A stretch of 64,000 nt of DNA from Lamellibrachia satsuma (GCA_033239005.1 BSQZ01000026.1:4610001-4674000), one strand, 5' to 3'; positions 12,540-23,385 are shown, counted from the first letter of the stretch. Numbers and translations: made by a program. The notes: generated from the sequence alone by a model not told the origin.

Positions 12540-12805
12540 GAATCAGCACTGAGTTAAGAAGATGGAAATGGGTAGGATATATCCTACGAACAGGACAAGA
12601 ACAGCAAATGTGAGATGGTGTTGACGTTGATGCCCAAAGGTAGAAGAAAGGTTGGTCGGCCAAAGACAACGTGGTGATCAACTGTTGAAAATGAAAGACG
12701 CATACTGGGTGGAACCGCCGGAATGAGGCCAGACACATAGCAGCTGACAGATCAAGCTGGAGGAGATGCACTTCGGCCTTACGGGCCGCTGGGCCAGAAG
12801 AGGAT
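12540..12805 (+). mobile_element. Non-LTR retrotransposon RT C-terminal remnant
   Basis: Across several frames the plus strand reads RRWKWVGYILR, then KGRRKVGRPKTTW, then ENERRILG and ADRSSWRRCTSALRAAG. This is the terminal motif series (W-hG-h-hR ... GRPKTTWRRT ... DR..WR..V.AL) of a widespread class of invertebrate LINE polymerases. Several frameshifts and stops make it a relic. I cannot assign the clade from this tail. Confidence 0.6.
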
Positions 12806-13770
12806 AGGTCAGGTGATGATGCATAAACTGAACAAACCCCCAAACCTCCATTTCCTGCGATCAACTAGTAAACGTTTGCTACTACGAATATTAGTGATGC
12901 AAGCCAGATTAAATCTACTTGCCTGTGCTTTGTCATTCCAGTTTCGTGTAAATGTGCAGGGTCGCAAAGTTGTTTTACGCCTCCTACAACAAAAGATTCG
13001 TTATCACTTGCAATTCACCAGTGTCCCCGTGGCGACGTACAACATTTTGATATTATCCATTCTATGTTACACATTTTCATTGAACTATAAATAGCAGTCC
13101 CACAGTAACAGGCCTGTTACTTCCATTCATTCCATAACACTACATCGTTTGTGTTACGTAACGGGCATAAAAGTGACAAAATGTCACATGTCTTATGTCC
13201 AAATGGCACTCCGAATTGCATTACCCGGTAGCCGTCACATGCTGATGCAATTTGTCAGAACGCTATTTTATAGAAAATAATGAAAAGTAAAGTGATGTGG
13301 CGTGATAATGGAATGAACATTTTGTAATTTGCGTCATGACTGACTCGCCTACAGACCATTTGTGAAGCCATGTTTGTGTCGCTCGATAATTGTTTTCACT
13401 AAAAACAACTTTCGACAGTTATTATATAAGCGCATTTTGAAACTACTGGCCTGCCGGTGATTTTTTGCGATTGTTTCGATGTGGTCTGCTCCATGTTTAG
13501 GCGTACCTACTTCAATGCCAACGTGGCACTGGATCTCGACACTGTTGTGATATATCAAATTAAAGCGAATATAATAAACTTATTACATTTCGAAGTGGTA
13601 TGGTAGCAGTTGCTTGTAAAATACAAAAGATGGCAATGAAATCAATTGTCGCCTTGTTCCCATCATGATAATATTGTCAAAAAGTTGCAGTATCTCTAAC
13701 TATAACACTACTGCTTTTAACATCAAAACTAAATTATAGGGCTAATTAGGTGAACTATCACGCATAAGGA
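12806..13770. other. No supported feature
   Basis: No exon could be phased onto the neighbouring minus-strand gene, whose missing first exon and promoter may lie here. No repeat was recognised. Confidence 0.3.
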
Positions 13771-14345
13771 GAAACAGCTAATTGTATCCCTGTACAAAGC
13801 AATAGTCAGACCACATTTGGAATATTGTATACAAGCATGGAGGCCGTATCGTAAGAAGGACATAGACAAGCTAGAAAGAATACAATGAAGAGCAACTAAA
13901 ATGATTCCAGAATTGAGAGACCATTGTTGTGAAAGCCACTTATTACAATATGGTTTTACACTAGAGACCAGGAGACTAAGAGGAGACCAAATAGAAGTGT
14001 TTAAAATAGTGAACGGTTATGAGGATGTTGATAGGAATATGTTCTTCAAACTTAAAGAAGGCAGTAGAACCAGAGGACACAAAGCAGCATTAGTTAAGGA
14101 ACAGTGTAGGTTGGACATGAGAAAGTACTCTTTCTAACTGAGGGTGATAAATGAATGAAACAAACTGCCAAATGATTGTGTTAATGCTAGTGTGACTATA
14201 TTTAAAAATATAATTGACAGATATCTAATAAGGGCGGGCTATACATAGGTGATAAAATTGTTGAACTCTCGATAAGCCAATGGCTTCCTTGTCCACTTGC
14301 CATCTGGAACTTGTTGTTTGGGTTAGCAATCTTGTTAAATATTCG
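13771..14345 (+). mobile_element. LINE family A, RT thumb to 3' end
   Basis: The frame reads LIVSLYKAIVRPHLEYCIQAW, RKKDIDKLERIQ, a stop, then RATKMIPELRD, TRRLRGDQIEVFKIVNGYEDV and RKYSF, followed by the shared 3' segment ending CTTGTTAAAT at about 14340. This is the longest 3' piece of family A here and shows how the RT C-terminus joins the 3' UTR. Scattered stops and indels show it is inactive. Confidence 0.8.
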
Positions 14346-15055
14346 TGAAGATCATCACTATTGGACCACGCAGATCCAGTGCCGCAAGAGCTTCAAAGAC
14401 ACCCATCCTCCTAATTTGAATGCTCGGGAGGTTCCGTCATTGTCTTTGGGAAAGATTGTTCAGACAAATGTAATTGGGTCAGCTTAGTCCACCCTTTGTT
14501 CGTTCACGGCACCGATGAGTGACAGCTGAATTTACTTTGCGAGTGAATTTAGTATGAATTTCAGGTCAAGTTCAGGCTTCTGTTTGTAACATTACAAGAA
14601 TTAATCCAATTAATTGAATTACTTAACTTCCATGAAAACCATGCACATTTATGCAAATTTGGCCAATAAAGATTGGTAAAATATTATGGTTTTTGACATG
14701 TTTGAATTCCATAACTATAAATCTACAAATGCGCCACATTTCAGTGACAAACATTAAACAGTTTTTTATTACAGCTTCAATAAAATATGCCCCAATTTGG
14801 GTGTCATTTTCTAGTTCATTGTTACTATATGAAAGATTAAATTTTACATCTTCAAAACATCCTATCTCAGAAAGTACTTCTGCTTTAACATTTTTGAAAT
14901 TTGTTTCACAATAAAATTTCTCATGACTGCAGCCATATCATAAAATATATAACAAAACAGATTTGCAATTTGAAATTTTGATTGACATCCCTGATCTAGA
15001 AGGGTCCTGGATGGTTTGGCCCATGATGGGTTCCAGACCTGGGTTCGAAACCGCT
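14346..15055. other. No supported feature
   Basis: AT-rich, with short ORFs without protein-like character. Nothing recognised. Confidence 0.3.
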
Positions 15056-15059
15056 TCAA

Positions 15060-15690
15060 TGATTCCGACTCTGATTCCTACTCCAGCAGATCGTTTCGAT
15101 TCTGATTCCAACTCCAGTTGTCTCTGTTTGATTCCGATTCCAGTGCAGTTTTTGATTCCGGTGCTGACTCCAGCACAACTTTTTATTTAATCCTTTAGAA
15201 GGGTTTGTATGATTCTGTGCAAACACTAGAAGTGAGAAACCAGTAAAACTAAATTGCAATTACCCATGGTCTAGGTATGACCACGCCAGATCTGAACCAG
15301 GCATATGAAGACTCTTCTGATGAACTGCCAATAAAACCAAAGGATTTAATCCTTCAAAGGGATATGTGGCTTTTCTGACCAAACACTAGCAGTGACTGGC
15401 CAGTGAGCAGTAAGATATAAATAAATTGTAATTAGCCATGTCCCATGTGGAAGGACCTGTGGCTTTTCTGTGCAAACACTAGTAGTGACATTCATGACGA
15501 TTCCGATTTCACTCAATGTGATTCCGATTACAACTCCACTCCAAATGATTCCGGTTCTGATTCCACTTCCACTAAATTAACTCCAAACGATTCCGACTCC
15601 AATTCCAACTCCACTAAATTAACTCCAAATGATTCTGACTCTGGAATCGGAGTCGTCCTTTGATTCCGATTCCGGAGTTGGAATCACCCC
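15060..15690. repeat. Degenerate GATTCCGA/AACTCC minisatellite with interleaved ~100-bp repeats
   Basis: Two blocks (15060-15180 and 15496-15690) consist of degenerate 6-12-bp words such as GATTCCGATTCCAACTCC. Between them a segment containing TTCTGTGCAAACACTAG recurs at about 15213, 15374 and 15465. The Ser/Asn/Asp ORFs through this stretch are products of the repeat. Confidence 0.7.
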
Positions 15691-15937
15691 AGGTCTGATG
15701 GGTTCGGCCCACTTTATGAAAACCGTGTGACTGTCGCTACTGAATTCAGCTACGGTCGATTCGGCCCATGCTAGTAGAGGAATTTTAAGTTGTGGAATTC
15801 TAAGAATAGTTGTTTCGGACAACGTCCTAATTCGAAAAAAAGAAGAAATTATAGTTGCACACATAAACATATGCACATGCTCACATGCTAATATTATAAT
15901 ACTAATATATAATTATTAAACAGCAATATATATCCAC

Positions 15938-15939
<2 letters not shown>

Positions 15940-16008
<69 letters not shown>
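15940..16008. repeat. (AT)n microsatellite
   Basis: About 34 AT units. Confidence 0.95.
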
Positions 16009-16013
<5 letters not shown>

Positions 16014-16508
16014 CAAATATATTAGTTTTTATTGATAGACAATTCCTTCAGTTTAGATCATTATTTTATTATGTCAAACGCTTTCCGTTATTGGTGGATA
16101 TTGCACTGAATGAAACTGTTTTTATTAAATATAAATATAGACACAACTAAATGGTAAGCCAAATATATATGGATATCTGTTTATTTAAAAATTATTTTAT
16201 TTTCAGTTGGTTAGAATTAGCTATAATTTTTTTTAAATGGTAATAATTTCCCACAGGTCGCACCTAGTCAAGTCGGTCAAATCAGCGAAAATAACGAATG
16301 TTAAGGTCCACATAACCCATTTCCCAGTTAAAATACGATAGTCATTTCGGCTCATGGAGCCTGTTGGCACTGGTTGCATTCACAGTTCACCGATTGTGGA
16401 AACTGTTGGTTCAAACATCCGACGTCCATCAAGTGATATTGTATGTAAAGTGATATAACCAGTAATAATATGCTTCGCCATCGTTTGACAGAAATAAGCA
16501 AACATCTA

Positions 16509-16625
16509 CACCTCTGCAACCTGCGGCCTGCGGGCCAACTGCGACCCGCAGAGCTATTTCATGTGGCCCGCGGACTGATAGCGAGATTATGCATGACGCG
16601 GCCCACGCCCGCAATATTGATATAT
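16509..16625 (+). mobile_element. hAT-type left terminus
   Basis: CTGCAACCTGCGGCCTGCGG followed by GGGCCAACTGCGACCCGC and TTTCATGTGGCCCGCGG is typical of one end of animal hAT elements, which carry GC-rich GGCCCGC arrays just inside the terminal repeat. A transposase fragment follows at 17320 in the same orientation. The extreme end is degraded, so the boundary is approximate. Confidence 0.45.
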
Positions 16626-16941
16626 AAAATAAAAAATAGTACGTCTTGTCTAGACTAAATTCTAGACGAGACGTCTATGCTATATCGCATAATGCAACTC
16701 GGTAATACCATTTCCACGTGATGAACATATGAAACATTTCTCACATCCTTTAAACTTTAATTAATTCACTTTTGCCAACATGCAGACATGAATGTTCTAT
16801 CTTTTTGTCTATGAGTGATAATGTGTTGTTTTAAATAACACTCGTCATCACTCGTTAAATTACTGGCAGTTCGAACACCTTCTGTCCGAGAGGAATGTGC
16901 AATATTAACAATTCCTGCACTAAACCGAAGTGCCCTGGCTT

Positions 16942-17333
16942 GGTTGGGTTACCATGCTGTGCCACGTGTACGAGCTGAGACATGAGACTAGGTTGGGCTG
17001 CCATGCTGTGCCACGTGTACGAGCTGAGACATGAGACTAGGTTGGGCTGCCATGCTGTGCCACGTGTACGAGCTGAGACATGAGACTAGATTCGGCTGCC
17101 ATGCTGTGCCACGTGTACGAGCTGAGACATGAGACTAGGTTGGGGTGCCATGCTGTGCCACGTGTACGAGCTGAGACATGAGACTAGGTTGGGCTGCCAT
17201 GCTGTGCCACGTGTACGAGCTGAGACATGAGACTAGATTCGGCTGCCATGCTGTGCCACGTGTACGAGCTGAGACATGAGACTAGGTTGGGGTGCCATGC
17301 TGTGCCACGTGTACGAGCTGAGACATGAGATTA
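16942..17333 (+). repeat. 49-bp tandem array, eight units, derived from hAT transposase codons
   Basis: Units begin at 16942, 16991, 17040, 17089, 17138, 17187, 17236 and 17285, with an exact 49-bp period. Each contains GTGCCACGTGTACGAGCTGA. Variant units run in a fixed order (GGTTGGGCTG, GATTCGGCTG, GGTTGGGGTG), so units 3-5 repeat as units 6-8, a 147-bp higher-order period. The last unit reads in frame into the hAT transposase fragment that follows (VYELRHEI then SVFMEKKG), so the monomer comes from coding sequence. Because 49 is not a multiple of 3, each added unit shifts the frame. Every unit carries a CACGTG E-box. Confidence 0.85.
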
Positions 17334-17600
17334 GCGTATTCATGGAGAAGAAGGGTGCAGAAGTACCGGCATTCACTGACCCCTTATGGATGCGCGATTT
17401 TGCATTTTAGTCTACGTCACGGAGCAACCTCACTCTGCTGAACGCCAAACTCCAGAGAAGAGAACAACTAATCAATGAACTGTGCCAGTTTGTCTCTGCT
17501 TTCGCGACAAGGTTTCGATTGTGGGAAACACAACTGCAGGATGCAAATTACTTCCCGACAATCATAGAAAACAATCCAGCTACTCCGGACATGTAGACCA
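17320..17600 (+). pseudogene. hAT transposase fragment (GTF2IRD2/FAM200-like)
   Basis: The plus-strand frame reads RHEISVFMEKKGAEVPAF, then DPLWMRDFAF, a stop, then LTLLNAKLQRREQLINEL, FVSAFATRFRLWETQLQ and DANYFPTI. This matches the conserved middle of hAT transposases of the group that also gave rise to domesticated vertebrate genes such as GTF2IRD2 and FAM200. One stop plus the 49-bp array upstream show it is dead. It is cut off near 17600 by a LINE 3' fragment. Confidence 0.75.
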
Positions 17601-17868
17601 ACTCTGTGGAATTCACTCCCTGACAGCGTAAAATCAGCAAGAAATATAGCTTCATTTCGCCGTAATCTGAAAACCTATCTTATCAAAACTGCCTATCCTC
17701 CTTAGCATCTTGGCACCTCCATCCACCTGTTGACGACTTTTTGCATTGTACATGGTCACGAGAATGCCTAATCCTTTGGTTTTGTTGCGCCACTGAGCTT
17801 GGATTTCCGAGGATATTGACGCCAAAGAAGTAATTTTATCATTATTATTATTATAAGATGAACTTCGT
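17590..17868 (+). mobile_element. L2-like LINE 3' end inserted in the hAT remnant
   Basis: The frame LWNSLPDSVKSARNIASFRR followed by LKTYLIKTAY and a stop is the C-terminus of L2/CR1-like reverse transcriptases. About 150 bp of 3' UTR follows, ending in an (ATT)n-type tail near 17868. It is a 5'-truncated insertion next to the transposase fragment. Confidence 0.7.
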
Positions 17869-18157
17869 ATAATGCAATCCATGAACGCATCTAACAGATG
17901 GATATTTGGATGACATGCTGAGGCTCGCAGTGTCAAGTCTGCAGCCAGATGTGGGACACTTGGTGGTGCAGCAACATCTCTAGCATCAGACATCAGTGGC
18001 ACACGGGTCAACATGGCATCAGCAGCATGCCAAGAACACGTAACATGAATAATGTGTGTTTTTAAACAGCATAGTGACCATCGAACAGTTGTTCAAAATC
18101 AGACCTATTTACAACAACACTCGATACCACTGCTACACACAATGTATATATGTTGCA

Positions 18158-18160
<3 letters not shown>

Positions 18161-18217
<57 letters not shown>
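18161..18217. repeat. (AT)n microsatellite
   Basis: About 28 AT units. Confidence 0.95.
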
Positions 18218-18219
<2 letters not shown>

Positions 18220-18289
18220 ACGTGTTACAAGAATGATGATATCCTTATGTGCGTGCATGTTTGCATGTGCGAATGTGCGTGTATGTGTG

Positions 18290-18351
18290 GCCCGCTGACC
18301 TATTCCAAGTCACTAATTTGGCCCTCCGTTCAAAAAGGTTGCCAAACCCTG
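18290..18351 (-). mobile_element. hAT-type right terminus
   Basis: On the minus strand the end reads CAGGGTTTGGCAACC then TTTTTGAACGGAGGGCC and a distal GCGGGCCACAC, a common hAT terminal pattern. The 7-mer ATCTACA directly outside (18352-18358) also occurs beside the left terminus at 16504-16510. That would suit a degraded target duplication of a ~1.84-kb element, but the two ends are not good inverted repeats of each other. Confidence 0.45.
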
Positions 18352-18379
18352 ATCTACAGGGTTCAGCCTACAGTTACGT

Positions 18380-19432
18380 TTCCCATTGTTGGCCATGTTA
18401 ACGTTTTGCATGATTATAAGAAAACGTGACAATAAAATTTTTTTGCCAGCCGCTGGCATCATCCCACTGACACGCTGGTCGAGTTTTGTCAAAATTAGAC
18501 ATTTCTAAAATTCTAACTCTTGTGTTACACACCCCTATACCTTCATCTTCCATGGTTACATTTCCATTTTTTTCCTGACCAATTTTTAGATATCTTCGAA
18601 GGATGAATTTGCTTTTTTGTGACACCATTTATGTGGTCATTCCGGGGCAGAGTTTTATTTATGGCCACATCAAGATATTTTGCGTTGTCCTTCTTTACGA
18701 GTATGTGGCCGTGAAGAGTGTATTGTTTGTATTTGGGGTTACGGGATCTGGTTATGTGGAGTACACTACACTATATTTCTGGGGATGGAACTCCATTTGC
18801 CATGTTTCTTCCCACTTGGCCAATTTGTCTAGAAATTACTGAAGGGCTGTCGCGTCAGTACCATTGGATATTTTTATGCAGATAATACTAAATGGTGTCA
18901 TCAGCAGAGTCGGACAGTTGATTTGAGGTTGTTAGGTAGGTCGTTTATATAAATAAGAAAGAAAGAAAGACTGAAACTTGTGGGACTCCACAGATTACCG
19001 GAGCCCAGTTCGAATACATACTTTCACATACCAAGCGCTACTTTCTATCCTTCAAGTATTTCTCAATCCAAGTTTTTACAGGGCCAGTGACACTGCATCT
19101 ATCAAGTTTCTGGATTAGCCTGTAGTGTGATACTTTGTCAAATGCTTTGGCGAAATCCATAATAATTACATCAGTTTGCCTTCTGCCGCTTAGATTGGCC
19201 AGGATGTCTTGTGTGAAGGCTAATCGCTTTTTTCGAAATCCATGCTGCTTGTCGAAGAGAATATTGTTGGCTTCTAGGTGGTTTAGTAGGAGTTCTGAGA
19301 TTGTGTTCCATTAGTTTGCTGCACACACACACACGTGAGCGACACTGTGCGGTAATTTGATGGGCAATATCATTCATCTTTCTTGAAGATTAGTGCTATA
19401 TTTACTTGTTTCCAGTCGTCTGGACCTTTATT
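18380..19432 (-). mobile_element. LINE family B reverse transcriptase remnant
   Basis: Reading leftward from 19430: DDWKQVNIALIFKKD (RT block 1), TDVIIMDFAKAFDKVSH (block 3), CGVPQ (block 4), INDLPNNLKSTVRLCADD (block 5, a Cys where Tyr/Phe is usual), then FLDKLAKWEETWQMEFHPQK, YTLHGHI and a weak LRRYLKIG. Multiple stops and frame changes make it a relic. The upper end meets an oppositely oriented family A fragment at 19426-19432. Confidence 0.8.
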
Positions 19433-19760
19433 ATTCTTAATATACGCCGATGAGTTTGACAACAACATAACAGGCAACGTATTGAAATTTGAGGATGACA
19501 TAAAAGTGTTTAGAAAGGTTAACACTGATGGTGATAAACAACATTAACAATTTATACACGAAAACGAACTAGACAAATTAGTTAAATGGTCTGAAAAATG
19601 GCAGATGTTATTCAATTTTGGGAAATGTAATTGCTTACATACAGGACACAGGAACTTGTATATACATTATAATTTGGGAGATAAGGTTCTAGGTACTACA
19701 GTAAAAGAAAACGAAGAAAAGAAAAAACAATAAGTGCTAATATGAAAGTTTCATAACAGT
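19426..19760 (+). mobile_element. LINE family A reverse transcriptase fragment
   Basis: The plus strand reads GPLLFLIYADEFDNNI, VLKFEDDIKVFRKVNTDGDK (the catalytic box, with Glu in place of Ala before DD), then ELDKLVKWSEKWQMLFNFGK and VLGTTVKE. It is the upstream neighbour, in family terms, of the C-terminal fragment at 13771. It stops near 19760 at an unrelated repeat (19762-19960) containing GTAAAGGTAAA. Confidence 0.75.
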
Positions 19761-19761
19761 G

Positions 19762-20058
19762 TGGTAGGTAAAGGTAAAAAAAGGTAAAGTCATCCCCCAG
19801 GAATTACGCCTTAGGAAGCCATGAAGGCTTATATGGCCAGTGCTTAAACCTGGTTTCTATAGTGCGAAGCAACTTAGAGTGCAGTAGGCAAAGTCAATCG
19901 CCCTACAATGTTTTTCTATCTGGCTGTTCCTACTAGTACGGCGAAGATCTCGCTCGGCCGAAACGTAAGTATTTTCATGAAACGTGAAACCTTACAAAAA
20001 CGCCATAAACAGAGCAATAAACACGTCTTTCATATCTGTATGCATTCTTATATGTATA
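19762..20058. other. Unassigned repeat-like sequence
   Basis: Starts with GGTAAAGGTAAAAAAAGGTA and has a SINE- or MITE-like look, but I find no Pol III boxes and no second copy in this window. Confidence 0.2.
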
Positions 20059-20580
20059 TCACTAAAGTTATCTGACAATAACCATGTAAAAGTGTGAAAT
20101 TATTACCTTTTTGTCAGAACGCATGTGATTGTCAAGGTTTGTATATAACCGGATGTTGTTGTGAGCGAGATTAGCAAGCGGGATTTCCATAGATCTATAT
20201 AAGGTCACGCTAAGAATTGCCGTCTGCTGGCCATAGAGTTACATCATTAATAATGCCCCTATAAACTACTAACTTACTAACGGGTGTTTTATTTATGTCT
20301 GTGCTGCTGGCCCATTCTGGCCTCATTCTACACGAAATCGCGTTTGATCATGTGACGCAAAGGCAACATCACGTGCACAGTATGGCGGCTAATTGTGAAA
20401 TGTTTTCTATGTCACCGATAAAAGTACTCATAAGTAATTATTTGGAGCACATTTTTCAGTTTCTTGACGCCCAATCGTCGGTTGTATGTCACGGAATACA
20501 CCTGTGAAACGGTTAGTGCGTATAGGTTTTAAAACTTAAGTTATTAGTTCCGTAGCCAAATGGCTACGGAACTGCCAAAA
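20059..20580. repeat. Long inverted repeat IR1, left arm
   Basis: Matches the reverse complement of 24331-24847 over about 500 bp, with scattered substitutions and small indels (for example CTGACAATAACCATGTAAAA and GGTCACGCTAAGAATTGCCG). It ends at CCGTAGCCAAATGGCTACGG, itself a palindrome. Weaker similarity continues to about 20650. The ORFs inside are not protein-like. Confidence 0.8.
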
Positions 20581-20649
20581 TGGCGAGTTAGCAAATGCCC
20601 GTCAGGACTTTCGCCCCAGAGACGAAGAGCAGGGCGAACATTTTTGCCT

Positions 20650-21060
20650 AAGAGTGCAGTTATACTGACTCTCCCGGAACGGGACACTAGTCCATCGCAG
20701 GTACCTTCCAAACAGTGTTTGTACTCATTTACAACTGAGTAGACTGAGGTAGGTATATTACAAAAAAATTCAAAATTGTCTTATAATAATTTAAACACTT
20801 CTATCTGATAGAGTATGTTATGCCATTTATCACCCTTTTTAATTTTTTTCAATATCTTTATTATTTGCAAAGTTATTCCACTTTTTGGCTTCAAAAAAAG
20901 GGTCTATTTTGTACATTGGAATCGAGTCCATTTCTTGTGACCATTATGTTTGGTGGCTGAGCTACCATTGAATGCAGGGGATCATGGCATTGTGTGAACT
21001 AATGTGGCATTATGTGAACTAATGAAGATATTGAGGTGTAATAAAAAGACCCTAAGATGT
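20650..21060. other. No supported feature
   Basis: AT-rich sequence between the inverted-repeat arm and the half-site cluster. Nothing recognised. Confidence 0.3.
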
Positions 21061-21075
21061 TTACCTAACAATGTG

Positions 21076-21420
21076 TGACCTTGACATGACCTTGTAATGA
21101 CCTACTTATATTGACCTTGACCTACAATGACCTATTTATGCTTAAAATGGCCTAATTACTAATATAGTAATTATGCATGACATGTGGGATCAGGGAGGGG
21201 TGTAAGGGAGAATTAACGTACATGTTCACGTGGACCTTAATACAAATTAATGACCTAATTGATTACATCGTGACCTTTGACCTAATTACGTGTCTTAATG
21301 GCCTATTCATTTTTAATTAAGTCTGGAATGGGATCCTATAAAGTCAATGGAGGCTGTAATTGTTGAATATAATATTGACCTTAGTGACCTGATTATTTAA
21401 CTTCCATTGACCTTTGACCG
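21076..21420 (-). promoter_or_regulatory. Cluster of nuclear-receptor half-sites with perfect DR1
   Basis: Twelve exact TGACCT words (AGGTCA on the minus strand) occur in 345 bp, at 21076, 21087, 21098, 21112, 21118, 21128, 21251, 21271, 21278, 21376, 21385 and 21408. 21271-21283 is TGACCTTTGACCT, the canonical DR1 used by RXR, HNF4 and PPAR-type receptors. 21408-21420 is a one-mismatch DR1. Several sites have the extended TGACCTTGA form of monomer-binding receptors (ERR/SF-1). The order could also come from decay of a simple tandem repeat; activity is inference. Confidence 0.4.
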
Positions 21421-21429
21421 ATTTGTTGG

Positions 21430-22057
21430 TAAATTACATATTTCAGCCATAATGGATTTTGCATGACAGTGGTGTTCGAAAATTTACTAAGGGAAATGGT
21501 GTATATAATTACCTTTACTACAATATATGTTGATGACAATTGATTATAATGTGACATTTGCATAATTACAGGTATTAGTGGCCTAACTATGTATAATTAA
21601 GTTTAACAATATATTCATGCATGGTGAAATAATCGCTTGGGGAAAAAACACAATGTCATTGCATAAATATAACACAATTTATTATATATTGTGAGAGCTT
21701 TGTCATCTCCAGCTCAGCTTGGCACATCAATATTCACTGTTTCATGAAATAATATCCTGCACTTTAACATGAAGTAATGTTTATATATTGTTCACAGTAT
21801 GCTGATAGGGAGACATGGAAAAGGACAATACCCAAAACAATGCAGCAGTACAAGAAGTAGTCAGCTTCAACCCGTTATAAAAGGAACTATGAGGCGAACC
21901 ACAGAGTACACTCCTGGCTCAGTACAGCAAATATTCACAGTTCACTGTTTCATAAGTCCATGCCAATGCATGTGTCAATGTTTGCAGGGCATTGCCGACT
22001 CAGTGCATGAATGTTCATATGTCAACGTCTCATAAATTAATGTCACGAAGCAATATA
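21430..22057. other. No supported feature
   Basis: AT-rich. A 78-residue plus-strand ORF at 21799 lacks protein-like character. Nothing recognised. Confidence 0.3.
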
Positions 22058-22258
22058 TTAAAGTGGTTCACATGATACTGTCGGTTGAGTGTACACATCT
22101 TCAGAGATCAGTTTCGTAAATCCATGCATGTTTAATGTGTCAATGTTCACTGGACCCTGTAGGCTCGGTGTACATGTATTCAACATTTTCACATAGTCTT
22201 TGTCTGTCTTTTGATGTGTGTATGTTATCCTTTTAATCTTCAAATGTATTGTGGAATC
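22058..22258 (-). CDS. Terminal exon of a small unassigned gene
   Basis: The acceptor TTTTATTTTCTAG precedes a 201-bp open exon of 66 codons plus TAA, read in phase 0 from the splice site. The encoded tail is basic at first (KIKRITYTHQKTDKDYVK) and then polar. I do not recognise it. An upstream donor at 23017 (GAG/GTAAGC, minus strand) beneath a promoter-like segment could be the 5' exon of the same transcript. A short coding gene or a lncRNA with an incidental ORF are both possible. Confidence 0.35.
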   Translation of the reverse strand, partial: DSTIHLKIKRITYTHQKTDKDYVKMLNTCTPSLQGPVNIDTLNMHGFTKLISEDVYTQPTVSCEPL

Positions 22259-23016
22259 CTAGAAAATAAAATAAAGAATATTATATTACACACACATATA
22301 ATATACATACACATACATACATACACATGTTGTGCATTAAAAGTACGCGTAGAAAGAATACAAAATATATAATATATGCACGTCGTACATCAAGTAATTG
22401 CTTAACAAAACTCTCATTTTCTTAATTTATTTTTGTTGTAAATGTAATATAAAGGAAGGAAACCAAAAATAATAGACATCTTATTTATTGTATACATTCA
22501 AAATTATCAGCACATAATTGTAAAAGTGCAGATGGCATGGATTTAAATGATGAAATATCACGACGTCAGACCGTCAAAACTGTGCCAAGTCACGCACAAA
22601 CCGGAAGTTAGGAATACAGCATTTAAATTGTGAAAATATAACATTTTAACAAGAGCAATCTTAATGATTATTAATGCCATGCAACATTGATATGTCTATA
22701 ATTACTTGTTCCCACTAAATCTAGCCGCAGTTGGTTGCAAACATTTCGATTGCGTGGACTTTGAATCGCGGAAAATGACTTCGCCGCGGAGCGATGTCAA
22801 CAACGCAAACGCACTGTTAAACGCTAAACAGCGTGCGCATAGCTAATTTTCCGAACGACGCTGTACTCGGGCGAACAAACTCACATTCATAATACGCACA
22901 TCATTATAAACCTGAAATATTGCAGATTTCATTTATCGACATGCTAAAGTTGTTCGATGATTATTTACCATTATTTTTAACTACTATTCACAAGGCAAAA
23001 GTTAACACGAGCTTAC

Positions 23017-23177
23017 CTCGGTCAAAGTCAATCCAGGAACGCCCGCGAAAGTTCCACATGCTTCGTCAGTCTTCCATTGGTTGATATATGTATCAGTTAA
23101 GGTCACACGTTCATTTGCATAATGTTATGATGCAAATCTGCATGACCATCAAAACCAGGCGGAGCCTAAGATGGCGG
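23017..23177 (-). promoter_or_regulatory. YY1 / twin octamer / CCAAT promoter-like segment
   Basis: Reading toward lower coordinates: a YY1-type element (AAGATGGCGG on plus, 23168-23177), an inverted pair of perfect octamers (ATGCAAAT 23130-23137 and ATTTGCAT 23113-23120), CCAATGG (minus strand, near 23076-23082), then a strong donor GAG/GTAAGC at 23017. The order and the CCAAT orientation point to minus-strand transcription. Octamer plus CCAAT is classical for histone and snRNA-type promoters, but no such gene is visible. Confidence 0.4.
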
Positions 23178-23302
23178 TCACATATTCTGGGTCAATTTCT
23201 ACGTCCGAATTTTCCGCAGCGCACCTAGCGGATTGTAATATGCCTAACTGAGGCAAAGTAGGGTAAACGAAATTGCCTAAGCTTCGAAAACGAACCGTGA
23301 AC

Positions 23303-23385
23303 AGTGTGGGTCTTGAACTCACAACCCTTGAATTTAGAGTCCAACACCTTAGGCTTAACCATTAAGGCCATGGCTGCCCCCTGTG
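23303..23385 (-). mobile_element. tRNA-like SINE head or tRNA pseudogene
   Basis: On the minus strand GGCAGCCATGGCCTTAATGG (A box TGGCCTTAATGGTTAAG) is followed by a 5-bp anticodon-type stem around CTCTAAA and the B box GAGTTCAAGACC. It differs from the SINE heads at 3679 and 55291. The anticodon-loop triplet reads CTA (amber-type) by position, so a normal tRNA function is unlikely. Confidence 0.5.

Noticed and set aside
16942..17333. CRISPR-like array
   Set aside because: Units are contiguous with no spacers, lie in animal DNA, and derive from hAT coding sequence.
16509..18351. Complete hAT element with ATCTACA target duplication
   Set aside because: hAT duplications are 8 bp and the two ends are not inverted repeats of each other; kept as two separate terminus-like features.
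19426..19760. Twin-primed 5' inversion of one LINE
   Set aside because: The two inverted parts overlap in RT content and belong to different families.
23303..23385. Amber suppressor tRNA (CTA anticodon)
   Set aside because: Acceptor stem and D arm pair poorly; best read as a SINE head or pseudogene.
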